Below, one piece after another: positions 12,601 through 23,423 of a DNA stretch of 64,000 nt. Numbering within the stretch: the first letter of the stretch is position 1; each line of letters begins with the position of its first letter. The position numbers and the translations under genes are program-made. The stretch comes from Fratercula arctica (taxonomy: Eukaryota; Chordata; Aves; Charadriiformes; Alcidae), in assembly GCA_947846985.1 (NCBI GenBank), contig CANTUZ010000002.1, forward strand, positions 138,035,889 to 138,099,888, read 5' to 3'. The notes under the pieces are model-generated. The model had not been told where the DNA came from. It worked only from the letters and a program-made list of their open reading frames with translations, and searched no databases.

Positions 12601-15600
12601 GTGTTTTGTCATGCAATTCTGTCAAGACCCTTTTGTAAGAAGACACTTTCTCTGATGATGAGAATTGTCTTCTTAAATGCTGCTGTTCTGCCATGTTGGC
12701 AACATAGCTATGTATTTAAATGCTTTCAGTTTGTTGTTTGATGGCAAACCACTTACTTTTTAACAAAGGCTTAGCATTATGCAATTTAGCTGCAGAAATA
12801 AGTAAAGTAGATGCTATTAAATACTTATGTGGCATACAAAAATTCACCTATGTTTTAGCACTTAAGTAGAATGCTGGAAACTCCGGTCATAGTGAATTTG
12901 CAATCCATAGACTTAATTCTGTATATCCAATACTGAAAAGAACTCTATTTGTATCATGTGCCTGAACTTAAGGACTGTTTGTGCAAGTAGGCCTGTTCAT
13001 ATACTTTCTCCTAGCTAACCGGGAATGGAGCTTATGGCTAAATTGGTGCAATACAGTTATCTGTGAATGATGCTAATGCTCCATGCTCATATGTCTCCTT
13101 AAGTGTTTCCAGCACTTGTCTTCTGGCTATTTAAATCTTGTAAAGAAACAAACAAAAACTTGTCTGCCTGAGGCTTTCTGGACTAGATGTTTTCTGATTA
13201 GTGACCTAACAAATATTTAAGCAGAATGTACTTTTGTTTGAAAATGAGAGTGAAAACATTTCTGAATGACTTCTAGTGAAATAGACCTCATTGAGAAGCA
13301 TCTGCTGAGAATCCTTGTGAAAAAAGTTTTCAGTTGCGAGAATTATGACCCTATAACAATCTTCTGTAGTAGTGCTTAAGCAGATGATTGATGCATAAGC
13401 ATGAAACATAACACTTCTGTTTACCTGTGTCTTAGATTAGTTTCAAGAGTTTGTTTTATTTTGCTAAATGAGTTGTCAGAACTTTACGATGGAGGACCTT
13501 TCAAGCTAAAATCCTTGCCCTGGAGATAGCTTTGCCTGAGAGAATTTTGTTTTGAGATGTGTGGTTTCTTTCACTTCTCAACTTTTTTATTTGGATTGAA
13601 ACGTGTCCATCCTTTCAAAGGAGATATCTAGTTCGTACCATTATGGGGTTAGTTTTGCAATTTTTCTTGAGAAGTATCAACTCCCTGTGTTTTTCAACTG
13701 CTGGTTATGCTTTGGTATGGAAGGTGGCGTTGTCTCCTGCTTTAATTGTCACAGAACTTGATAACGGCTGTTTGGGTACTTCAGTTGGCTGGGATGACGA
13801 GGAATACTTTCCCTTTCAGCCAGTAAGCAGTGTTCACGCTTCAGTGTGTAAGCTTGTAAGAGACCCTATAGACTAAATTTGAGATGAGCAGTTCATAACT
13901 GTCTCTTTGTGGAGACTACAGAAAAAGTAATAAAATGCATGGCAGTGGTTTGGGATGTGAAATGCTTTACTTCTGGCTGTGGTGGGTTCTGTGCTATACA
14001 CAGATCTTTGTGGTTAAATTTCATAAATATACCCTGGAATTACCTAGGAACAGAACTTACAACTGTTTCAGGAGATGCACATCTTGGTTATCATTTATAC
14101 TAATAAGAACATTTACCATTTTTTCTTTTTAGACAGATTCTATAGCTGATGGGGTTGCAAATTTAGAGCTTGAAGGAGTAGAGCAACAGATTCAGCATCC
14201 TCGAATATCAAAAGCACAGAAGAGGCGGGTATGACAACGTTTCAAAATTTTACAAATATTTGATTGAAGTTACATTCACGTTAACTTAACTGTAATAACC
14301 AAAGTTAAACAATTTTGCAGGGGACATTACCTGGCTAATTCAGTATTGATGCTGTACCTACTGGGTGCCTTGAAAATCTGTAAAGCTGCTACCTAGAGAT
14401 ATGTAAGCATTTTATAAATAGTTACACTTTTTTTACGCTCAGCCATGAGCTGGGAATCAGAATAGGTCAGCCGATGGGAGCCAGAAAAAACAAATGATGT
14501 AAAGCAAATGGTTTTAAAATAAAGTCACTAAGAGCATTAATAAAGGAATAAAATAATTGAATTTAAATAATGTAAAATGTTATGTGGAAAATATGCAAGT
14601 AGTAGAACTTCACACATTTAACAAAAGAACATTAATACTGAAATTCTTGTAGATTTTTGAATTGTTAAGAAACACTACCTGGTGTCCAAGCTATTAGGGT
14701 TGTATCTTCTTAAGCTTCAGATGTTAAATTGCAATGCATTAACATTCTCATTGTACCTGCATGAGTGTTGGTTCAGGGCCAGAGGAGCACTGCTTTATTG
14801 CAGAGTCCATCCTCTGCTACATGTCACTACTGCAGAGCTGCCTTGTAACAAACATGATAAAAAAATGTTCTTAATTCATTGCACCATTTCTAGGCAAACT
14901 AGAAACTCTCTAGTCTAGTTTTCCTATATGGTGGTAACCTAAACCAGTCTGGTCTTGATTTGTGCTGAATTTTAAGAGTGAAAGTGAAAAGATCTTTCTC
15001 TGTACTGCTTCCTTTTTTATTTGCTCATTTACTTTGACTCTTATTCCCTTATTATCTTAAGTGTAAACTTACGAAGCATTCTATAAAGTCATTTTTATGT
15101 TATGTATTATTACATCCCCTCTAGTATTCGCTGTATGCGTTCTTATCTGTCCTTTAGGTTAGGAGCAGTCTGTTATGGTGTAGAGTACCTACCTTGAGGG
15201 AGTTTCAGTTTCATGACATGAGCTCTATTATGCAATCATATGCGTAAGTGGTAGATCTCACACTTATTATGAAAGAGTGATATTTTCTGTTGTCCAATTA
15301 GAATTCTCATACTTGAGTTGTTTGCCAATGTGGTGAAATAGGTCATCCTGAATAAATGACTACCATTAATAGCCTTTTCATGGGTATTGCAAAATGTTAT
15401 TTTGCATCTTGATATAATTAAGATGTCTCCTGTCACATAGTTTTGGGTGTGGTTGTCAGAAGCAGTTAGGATATATTGGTCATTTACCATTTGCTACAGT
15501 TTCCGTTTAAGAGGTCTCTAAAATTTGGTAGTGCTGATTCGTGAGAACATTTCTTGGTACATTCATGTCTGTGAAAACATTTGAAGAGTTAGAAGCAAGC

Positions 15601-18600
15601 ACTAAGTCAAGAACTGTACAGGCATCTTCTAACCTTTAACATTTGATGTAATTTTTATGTCTTTTTAATCCAAGGAAAAAAAAGCTGCCTTAGAGAAAGA
15701 AAGAGAAGAAAGGATAGCTGAAGCTGAGATAGAAAACTTAACGGGTGCTAGACATCTTGAAAGTCAGAAACTTGCCTCCCTATTGGCAGCAAGGCACTTG
15801 GAGATTAAACAGATCCCTTCGGATGGCCATTGTATGTACAGAGCTATTGAAGATCAGCTCAAGGATTGCCAGAATTCCTGGACTGTTGCAACTCTGAGGA
15901 GCCAAACAGCAAAGTATATGCAAAGTCACTTTGATGACTTCCTGCCATTTCTTACAAACCCCAATACTGGAGACATGTATAGCAGAGGTAAGACTTGTGG
16001 CATAAGAGATTTTAAAAAGTGTTCTATTTCTGGTAATTCTCGATCTCAGTTACAGCTGAGTTGGGACGAACCCATTATAATGTTTGTTCCTGAACTTTAT
16101 TGCTTTGTTGGTTTGTCTGTGTTTTATGGAACACAGAATTATGATCTGCTATGAAACTTGGTACACTTGAATCTTGATAATTTTTCTTTTTTCTTGTAAA
16201 GTAATCTAGCAAACATTAAAAAAAAAAAAATCAGAACTTGCAGGTTACTAGATGGTAATCATATGCTGCGATGTGATTTAAGTTGTATTATGAACAGATT
16301 GTCTACCAGGTTAGGGATGATTTTTTTTTTGGCCAGCTTTTATATTGGTGTTTTCAATTTACGTAGGAAAGCTGTTAAAAATAAGTGTGAAATTCAAGCA
16401 AATCTGTTTTGTAATAGTTTGCATAAATGCTTTTTCTGCTCTTTATTTTCTCTGCTTATACTAGGCCTTTTGAGCCCTTTCTTATAAACAGACTAAACTA
16501 AAAAATATAAAGACATTTAGTGTGAAGCAATGGTGTAGGTTAGTAAATGCAATTAAATGGAGTTTAGGTACTTCTTATTTGAGCAATACATGATTTATTA
16601 ATTTCTTACTATGTGTCTGGAACACCATGCAAATGACTTTATACATTTTTTTAACTTACTGCTGTGGATTTCATTTGGTGATTGTGAAGTAGGAGATGTC
16701 TTTCCAATGTTGACAGAGATAATTGTCGCAGGCTAAATGTGCCCCAAGAGAATTCTGAATGAAGTTCTGCAGAGCAGCAGGGTGTTCTGATGCCTCTTAA
16801 GTCTGTTTAAAGGGAATGTATGAAAAGCAATTCCGAGCAGTCTTCAGAAAAATCTGTTCTTCCCTTATCAGAATCTATTCATAGGGTTCAGAAGCCTGAA
16901 GGGTTGTAATTTATAAATTTGAATTATAAATTCTGTAGAACATGGTCTGCAAAAGGTTTATTTAACTATTAATAAATGAACTATTGTGAATAAATAATTC
17001 AGAGGTAAAAACCAAGGCAGCTTATTTGGAAATTAAAAAAAAAAAAAACAAAAAAACAAAAAAACAAAAAACAACCAAACCCAACAGCTGAACTACATTC
17101 AGTTACAAGACTTTAAAAACATATCTGACACCTATCTAACGTAAGCACTAAGCATACTACTTACTAGCACGTTCTTTTCTAGAGTTTCAAAGCAACACCC
17201 TCTAAAACTTAACAGTAAGAAAACTATGTGATTTTGTGCTTGTTATTAACAGTTCACTGAATAAAAAGTTTAAAATAAAAACCTTCTTTTTATTCCCATA
17301 CTTGTATTTATTCTGATCTTCAGTCTCAATTTTTCTTTCTAAAACAGTAATGGGGATTTTTTTGGCCTCTGGTGTTTTTCTTTTCCCTTCTTTCTCTTCA
17401 GTGAACACACATATTTTCCTGTATAGTGTGTTTGGACTTTTCAGGTTCTAGTTCTTCATTATACAGTCAGTATTTTCAGTACGTTCAGTACTTCAGTATT
17501 TCAGTACTTCTCAAATAAGAGAAGCACTAAAAGTTGTCTCTCCTTTCCCCGCAGAGGAATTTGAAAAATACTGTGATGATATAGCGAATACAGCTGCATG
17601 GGGTGGTCAGCTGGAAGTAAGTATTGTATGGATAATTTTTATTTGTGAAATTCTCGAGTGGGTGAATACACCTTCAAAAAAGGGGTTCTTAAGAAGGAAT
17701 ACCTGAAGGCATAAGGGAACATAGTCGTAAACAGTTTATCAAGAACTTTCTCCTATGGTTATAAATTGTTTTCCCAAATTAGTAACTTTTCTGATGATGT
17801 GCTGCTGTTCTGATGTATTTGACCACATGCAAGTTAACGAATTCAGTAGTTCTAAATGTCATTAGAAAGACTGACAGTGTGAGTGGGGAGAGTGTTTTAT
17901 TATGCAGACTTAAGATGGTAACAAAGCTGACTATAGCGGAGCAAGGCTAGGTTTTTGTAATGTAAGCCAGAACTTGAGCTTGAGAAAATACATATTTATT
18001 TTAGTTTGTCTTATTTGTTGTTTTATGGAAGAGTAGTTACCAAATTACTGAAGCTAGCCCAGTATTACCTGTGTTGTATCAGGCAACCTGTTTTCAATTA
18101 AAGCTTAAAAAGTTAGAATAATGTTGCTTATTTTAATAAAGTTTATTTTCTAACAGTATTTGAAATGTTATGCCCGAACTCATGTCTGCTAAAACTAAAT
18201 GTCATGTCTTCCTCTTTCCTCCCTACGTTGTATTTAATCCTATTATTGAATTGTTTTTATGCCTTAAAGCTAAGGGCTTTGTCGCACATTTTGCAAACAC
18301 CTATTGAAGTAGTGCAAATGGATTCCCCTCCCATTATTGTTGGTGAAGAATATTCAGGCAAACCAATAATACTTGTGTAAGTATGTAATTTTATCCCTTC
18401 TTAAAATTAGTGCACTTATTTCTGTAGCAGAGGGCTCAGCTTTGATTCTCACCTGCTCTTTCATTTTCTGTTACATATCTGGTGTTGAAACGCTGCTCGA
18501 ATAACGATCTTGCAGGTCAGAAATTACGTTTGTGGTTGACACACTTAACTTAAAGATACTGTAATTAGAGTTTTTAAAATTCTGACGGTCTGAAGTGTGA

Positions 18601-18994
18601 TTCAGTCACTGCTTTATAGAGTGCTACAAGGTCATTCTACCTTTTAGATAATTACAAAATAATAGTGAAATTGATATAAGATACATCAGGAAACTTTTTT
18701 TTTTCCTGTTCAAAGTTTATGTCAATATGTGCCTGAAAGCCACCAGAATTAAAAACTGTCTTTATTAATACTCTCCTATTTAATGACCCTACATATTTTC
18801 TGTGCTAAAACTTGAATTTATTTAAGCTATCTTCCAGTGCTGTTAATATTTGACGTGACGTGTACTTTTAGTTACACTGAACGCTGATTCTGTAACTTTT
18901 TTTTTTTAGGTATATGAGACATGCCTATGGATTAGGAGAACATTACAATTCTGTACAAATTCTAACAGATGCTGCTACAGAAAATGGCAGCTAG
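9251..18994 (+). CDS. OTUD6B: OTU domain-containing deubiquitinase 6B (seven-exon gene span)
   Basis: This span is the coding extent including introns. Seven exons join with matching phases (91+155+96+313+62+107+85 = 909 nt) into 302 aa, close to the 293 aa of the human protein. Residues about 16-80 form a highly charged helical, probably coiled-coil region ([31 protein letters not shown]). A second charged helix (residues 115-135, [13 protein letters not shown]) precedes the OTU cysteine-protease domain. The catalytic triad is visible: Asp164 and Cys167 in [12 protein letters not shown] and His286 in [14 protein letters not shown]6B-type enzymes remove ubiquitin; the human protein has been linked to proteasome function and translation, and biallelic loss causes a developmental disorder. 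All splice sites are GT/AG and no frame break is seen, so the gene appears intact. The N-terminal 15 residues are acidic and Gly/Ala-rich, and differ from the human start. Confidence 0.96.
9896..10094 (+). mobile_element. CR1 LINE 3' fragment in OTUD6B intron 1
   Basis: About 200 bp of the CR1 tail starts at the RHWNRLP-coding block and runs through the conserved 'ggaagtgttcaaggccaggc' segment to TTCTATGATTCT. It lies in the same orientation as the host gene. Confidence 0.9.
10536..10700 (+). mobile_element. Old, degenerate CR1 fragment in OTUD6B intron 1
   Basis: A diverged CR1 block is recognisable by 'tttttcaacctagaggagat', 'gagggagtatctaattgcag' and 'ccactacctaaagatgg'. There is no terminal repeat and no open frame. 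It is clearly older than the neighbouring copy. Confidence 0.65.
11180..11570 (+). mobile_element. Old, degenerate CR1 fragment in OTUD6B intron 1
   Basis: Diverged CR1 3' sequence: 'gttcagcctggagaacagaa', then an altered RHW-type block ('ttaaacactgggg'), 'catccctagagac', and 'gcttgaactagatgacctct' near the end. The terminal repeat has decayed. A 72-codon frame over it is incidental. Confidence 0.7.
12079..12233 (+). CDS. OTUD6B: OTUD6B coding exon 2
   Basis: Acceptor TCTAACAG and donor AAG|GTAGGT. It completes codon 31 and adds residues 32-82, the lysine/glutamate-rich coiled-coil region ([20 protein letters not shown], then [20 protein letters not shown]). The exon ends in phase 0. Frames that appear to begin upstream, at about 11921 and 12021, simply read intron into this exon. 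Confidence 0.95.
12234..14132 (+). other. OTUD6B: OTUD6B intron 2
   Basis: AT-rich intron of about 1.9 kb ending in a pyrimidine tract before the exon 3 acceptor. Frames of 60-105 codons near 13559-14132 on the plus strand carry no recognisable domain. I see no repeat element. Confidence 0.7.
14133..14228 (+). CDS. OTUD6B: OTUD6B coding exon 3
   Basis: Acceptor TTTTCTTTTTAG, donor CGG|GTATGA. It encodes 32 whole codons, residues 83-114 ([15 protein letters not shown], then [12 protein letters not shown]), corresponding to the human DSVAVNISNL...RISKAQKRR stretch. The exon is too short to appear in long-ORF lists but is well supported by homology and phase. Confidence 0.94.
14229..15674 (+). 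other. OTUD6B: OTUD6B intron 3
   Basis: AT-rich intron of about 1.45 kb. No repeat family or extra exon is evident. The 78-84 codon frames on both strands have no recognisable content. Confidence 0.7.
15675..15987 (+). CDS. OTUD6B: OTUD6B coding exon 4 (OTU catalytic Asp/Cys)
   Basis: Acceptor TTTAATCCAAG, donor AGAG|GTAAGA. It encodes residues 115-218 plus one base of codon 219: a charged helix, then the start of the OTU fold with [12 protein letters not shown] (Asp164, Cys167), [16 protein letters not shown] and [13 protein letters not shown]. The reading frame stays open for about 55 codons past the donor before a TGA, so intron retention would give a catalytically dead product without His286. 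Confidence 0.96.
15988..17554 (+). other. OTUD6B: OTUD6B intron 4
   Basis: AT-rich intron of about 1.57 kb. It contains an A run at about 16219-16231, an A-rich (AAAAAAC)n-like patch near 17037-17080, and short 'ttcagtac' repeats at about 17475-17508 just before the exon 5 acceptor. Confidence 0.75.
17555..17616 (+). CDS. OTUD6B: OTUD6B coding exon 5
   Basis: Acceptor CCCCGCAG, donor GAA|GTAAGT. It completes codon 219 and adds residues 220-239 ([21 protein letters not shown] when joined), a strongly conserved OTU-domain segment with the AAWGG motif. Confidence 0.95.
18270..18376 (+). CDS. OTUD6B: OTUD6B coding exon 6
   Basis: Acceptor GCCTTAAAG, donor CTTGT|GTAAGT. It encodes residues 240-274 plus two bases of codon 275 ([16 protein letters not shown], then [16 protein letters not shown]). 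It matches the human OTUD6B core closely. Confidence 0.95.
18910..18994 (+). CDS. OTUD6B: OTUD6B coding exon 7 (catalytic His and stop)
   Basis: Acceptor TTTTTTTTAG. It completes codon 275 and encodes [15 protein letters not shown] with catalytic His286, then a variable C-terminal tail ending ENGS and a TAG stop. Confidence 0.95.
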
Positions 18995-21085
18995 CATACA
19001 AAAGTCATAAATCCACGTGGATAACAGTTGCGTCTTGATGTGTTGGGCTACAGACAGTTCCTAGACAGACTGGGAAGTAAAACTAAATGGAATGGATTAA
19101 AAATGAAAAACAGACAGACAAAGTTTGACTAAAAATCAGAAATTGCTCTTGATTTAAAACAAAACCAAACCAAAACTGCACAACAGTATTTTAAACTTGT
19201 TGGTATTAATCATGTTTAGAAGATCTTCTCTAAAATGGCGGCGTGTAGATCAGAAGTTGTTTTTTTTTTTTCATAGAGTTTCATACCATGCTGCAGTGAA
19301 AACAGTAATAAATGTTTTGGTTAATCTGCATCTCTGCTGAAGAATTAAGGTCACCTGAAGGCTCCTGTTACATTGTTTCCAGCAGATTTTTATGATCATG
19401 GAAGAGTTAAGGCATTTAAAATAATTTATTTTATTTTGATTGATGGAATGTCTGCTACAGTGTTTCTTTAGTTCTATCAGGATCTCGCAGTAATGCTGTA
19501 GTAGGGATCCCCTTCTTTATTTGGTCAGAGAAGAGCTGGAGGCAAATCCAGTAGCAAATGTCTTGCTTGGCTGAAGGAATTGCACAATCTTTTTATTTTA
19601 AAGACCGTCACCTAAGATTTTTACCAAAATTTGAGGACTTCACTTTTTTCTTTTTTTTGCAGTTGACAATAGGAACCAAATGCTTGATGCTGTTCTTAGT
19701 ACTGAATCTGTAGGAACAGCATTGTTGGTTTTGACCATACATCATAACATTGATGCAAGTTAACTCTGCTGTTCATCCTTCATAGTCTTTCATCTGTGCA
19801 TTTCTATGATACAGAAATCTTATAAACAAAAAGCTCTTCCATGTCCTCACTTCAGGTAGTGAAACTCATCTGAACTCATCATTTATGCATCTCCTGATCT
19901 AAGCACTTCGTGATCTACAGTTTTATAATGCTTACAACAGCTGGTTGCATACAGGTGTAAAAATAACCACCTTGGGTTTTGTCAGTAACTTTAAAGGTGA
20001 TCTGCAGAAGAATTAAGTTTATTTTCATTGCCCCTTACGATACACAGAGACTTGAAAGGTGTTTTTTTTTAATGTGGCTTGACTTCTTACATTAAATGCA
20101 GATTTTTGTCTTTAAGTTATTGCAAATATGACTCCAGACTTAGCAGCATACTGAAACCAAAGTTGTATTGCAATTGTTTTTTTAACAATAGAACTGATTT
20201 GTTTATTTTTTGGTTTTTAAAAACCTTAGTCAATAACATGATAATTGTCTATATTTTAGTGCTGATGAGTTGGTTGGAGAAAAGCGTTTCATGTCAAGTT
20301 TAAGCACCACTGCCCTGATTTGAGGATTATGAACTAACAGTGTGCATCGTGTAGTCCTTCAGTAAAGCTAGCCAGCAGATTGACATTCCTGGGACTTAGA
20401 AAGAAAAATCTTCTCTTTCTTAAGAAGGAGGAGATAAGTGTTCACTTTATGGATCGGATTATGTCTGATTTAAAGCACTTTGAGAGAGAGGGCAGGGGAA
20501 AAAGAATCAGACAATTATAGCAGGGGGTTTTGGAGGCAGAACTTGAATTATGACTTCTTTAGACTGGTGCCTGCCAGGAAAACATTAACCAGATCAGGAG
20601 TTTTTACATCCTTATTTATCTGATACATTATAGGAAATATGGCTGTATTTATAGCAGCTGGTTTACTGTACAATTTGCTTTACTACCTTGATTGTATAAA
20701 ACAATGTTTTTAATTAAAAAAAAAAAAATTGGATACAACAGTATGGAAAAGGTGTGTCTATTCATACTACCATTCACTACAGAATTTCACTAAAAATAAT
20801 AATCAGATATACTGTTTCCTGTGTTGCTTAGAATTGATGTGATATGAAATGCACGTGCTGCATTTTATAGATACCCTGTGAAAAAAGTTCTTTGGCTTAT
20901 TGGGTTTCATGACAGAGAAAAGATGTCAGAATTGTGGAATGCCTGTGCCAACAGTTTGTCCTGTTGAAAATGTTTACAATTTGTATAAAGCAAAATAATG
21001 TTTTAATATAGTGAGTGAAAGATCCTTGCTCATGCTGTATGGGACTTGCCAAAAAGTAATAAATCGGTTTATTTGTGGCAAATCT
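18995..21085 (+). other. OTUD6B: OTUD6B 3' untranslated region with two candidate poly(A) signals
   Basis: AT-rich, non-coding sequence follows the stop. A proximal AATAAA lies at 19307-19312. A distal AATAAA at 21058-21063 is followed by a GT/T-rich element (ttatttgtgg, tttttgtggtc), which is a good cleavage context. The end of the transcript is inferred. Short frames inside are not genes. Confidence 0.6.
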
Positions 21086-22225
21086 TTTTGTGGTCACTTT
21101 TTATTTTGTACTTTGATTGTTCACTTCTATTCTGAGTATTAATAAGTTTACTCGTTTCACTTTTATAGCTATGGGGTCCTACTGTAATATGAATTCTCCA
21201 ACAACTGACTATTCCTATTCAAGCACACAAAGCTTTACTATTTATGGAGTGGTGTTGTTTCTAAAAAAAAATTATCCTCAGCACTTCAGGAGTTAAACTC
21301 TTCTGAAAAGCTGTATTTGAACATGCTATTGAACTTCTCCATACACAAAAACGATCAAGGGAAACTGAGAGGGGTTTTTTTCAGAATTTAGCTTTTAACT
21401 TTGTCAGATTACATTTTCTCTGCAAAATAGCATGACTTTAAGGATTTTTTTAATTTAGAATAAATAAATCATATAAAATGCCATGAAGCACTGGTGTTCC
21501 TTGTGCACATTTGTACAATTCTCATAACCTGTTTTATTTACATATATTAAAATATTACACCAAAGCTAAAGCACCGTGAAGAGGGGAATTTGTTTCACAA
21601 CCACTTGTCTCTGAGCAAAATTGTCACTAGAGGCACTTCCTGCCTCCCGTTGATGCTCCGTCCTTCCTGTCTCCTCTTTATAACAGGCAGTCCAACAGTT
21701 GTGACAGGCCCCAGGAAAAGAACAAGGCTGAAATTCCAGGTCTACGCAGAGCACATCCCCTCTGCTCTTACTCCATCTCAAGGAGTAGAAGGTGCTGGTA
21801 GCAGTGTCACAGGGCAAATCTGATGCTGTGGGGTGGTGTCCTGCCCTCTGCTGTCTTAATGCTTGAGTGCAATATTGTTAGAATTACAAAAGTGAGAATT
21901 CCTGTATCTGACTGTTGGTGACAGATGGGGTAGGGGCACTGCTTTCTGTGATTGGTATTGGGACTGTGGTCTTTACCGAGTTCTCCAACCTTCCTCCTTC
22001 ACCAGCGCTGGTCACCTTGCAGCTTATGAATTCAGTGACGGGACAGTTGAGTAAGCGGAGATAGGCAGCATCTCCTTTGTAGACAATATCAGTGGTCGCA
22101 GTGCAGAGAAGTCATGGGGTATGTTCTGGGGAGTCCGGTCAGATGTGTTCCATAGGTGTGTTGGATAAGTGGCATCTTCAGAGGTGCACCAGCCATCACA
22201 CCAAAAGCATGAATGCTAAACGCCC
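21086..22225. other. Intergenic DNA, no gene seen
   Basis: AT-rich to about 21560, then a more GC-balanced patch (21560-22220) with short frames on both strands and no recognisable domain or repeat family. Confidence 0.5.
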
Positions 22226-22576
22226 TGGGGGAGGCTGAGGGGAGACCTTATCACTCTCTACAACTACCTGAAAGGAGGTTGTAGCGAGGTGGGGGTCGGT
22301 CTCCCAAGTAACAGGCGATATGACAAGAGGAAAGAGCCTCAAGTTGTGCCAGGGGAAGTTTAGATTGGATATTAGAAAAAATTTCTTCATCAAAAGGGTT
22401 ATCAAGTACTGGAGCAGGCTGCCCAGGGAAGTGGTGGAGTCACCATCCCTGGAGGTATTTAAAAGACAGGTAGATGTGGTGCTGGGGGGCATGGTTTAGT
22501 GGTAGTTGGCAGTGTTAGGTTGATGGTTGGACTTGATGGTCTGAAAGGTCCCTTCCAACCTAGGTGATTCTATGAG
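22226..22576 (+). mobile_element. CR1 LINE 3' fragment
   Basis: The sense CR1 tail starts at 'gaggctgaggggagacctta', with the coding-derived CTACAACTACCTGAAAGGAG block, then 'gaagtggtggagtcaccatc' and a conserved end 'cttccaacctaggtgattct' followed by ATGAG. It belongs to a different subfamily (GGAGTCACCATCCCTGG type) from the GGATGCCCCATCCCTGG copies at 7.3-8.1 and 43.7-44.6 kb. Confidence 0.9.
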
Positions 22577-23389
22577 ATACTCAAAGGCTGTGGTGAGAAG
22601 AGGAAGTCAGAATGTCCCACCTGCATCGTCAGGGTGGCCTACAACACAACACTTTGGGCTGTCATTTTTCATAGGTCGTGGAATTGTTGCAAGTACAGCT
22701 TTTTATTTTTAGTCCTCAAGACACAACCGGCCCTCCTCTGTCTCCCAGCTGATCTCCTGGGATGTATTTATGAATGACAAGCAGCCCGTGTTGAATACTT
22801 AATCCATGTAAGTAGCTGAACAGACGTAAAAATAGGACCTGAAATATGGAAGGCATTTTCTGAGCTTTTCTTGGCTCCAGTTAGAACAGTAACCTACCAG
22901 TTCCTTTGTTTTGAGAGACTAATAAAAGCAGCAGATGGGTTAGGATTAATCGCTAAGGCATATGGTATACGTACTTTTGAATACAACTAAAATCCTTAGC
23001 AGTTGCCTCCGTATGTTATAAACAGGTATACAATAACAAGAATTGTTCACACACACAAAAAACTTCATTAAAATTCCAAATAAATTGATGTAATCTCTGT
23101 GTTCCAGATTAAATAAATGCATCGAGGTGTTCATTGAAAACCTTTATCCTCTTTGCAAAGTAGAAAAATTGGAGCGCGTAAACTGAAGTAGTAACAAGAT
23201 TAAAAATATTCCCAGGGAGCTGTTTTCTACAAAAGTTCCCTGAACTTTGTCAGTCCTGCAAATGTTTTGTCATGATACCTGAAGAGATTAGATTTAGATG
23301 CACGAAGAGTCTGAAGGTGCTGTGTTTGTCCAGAAACAAAGACTTTCCAGAGGTTAGTAATGACGTTTTGGTGGGGTTTTTTTTTCAAC

Positions 23390-23392
<3 letters not shown>

Positions 23393-23422
<30 letters not shown>
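23393..23422. repeat. Homopolymer T tract (30 T)
   Basis: Uninterrupted run of T. It could be the antisense A-tail of an old retrocopy, but no parent sequence is recognisable on its left, where such a copy would lie (after more T and mixed DNA). Confidence 0.9.

Positions 23423-23423
<1 letters not shown>

Noticed and set aside
13559..14132. Plus-strand frames inside OTUD6B intron 2
   Set aside because: They lie wholly within the intron defined by in-phase splice sites and have no recognised content.
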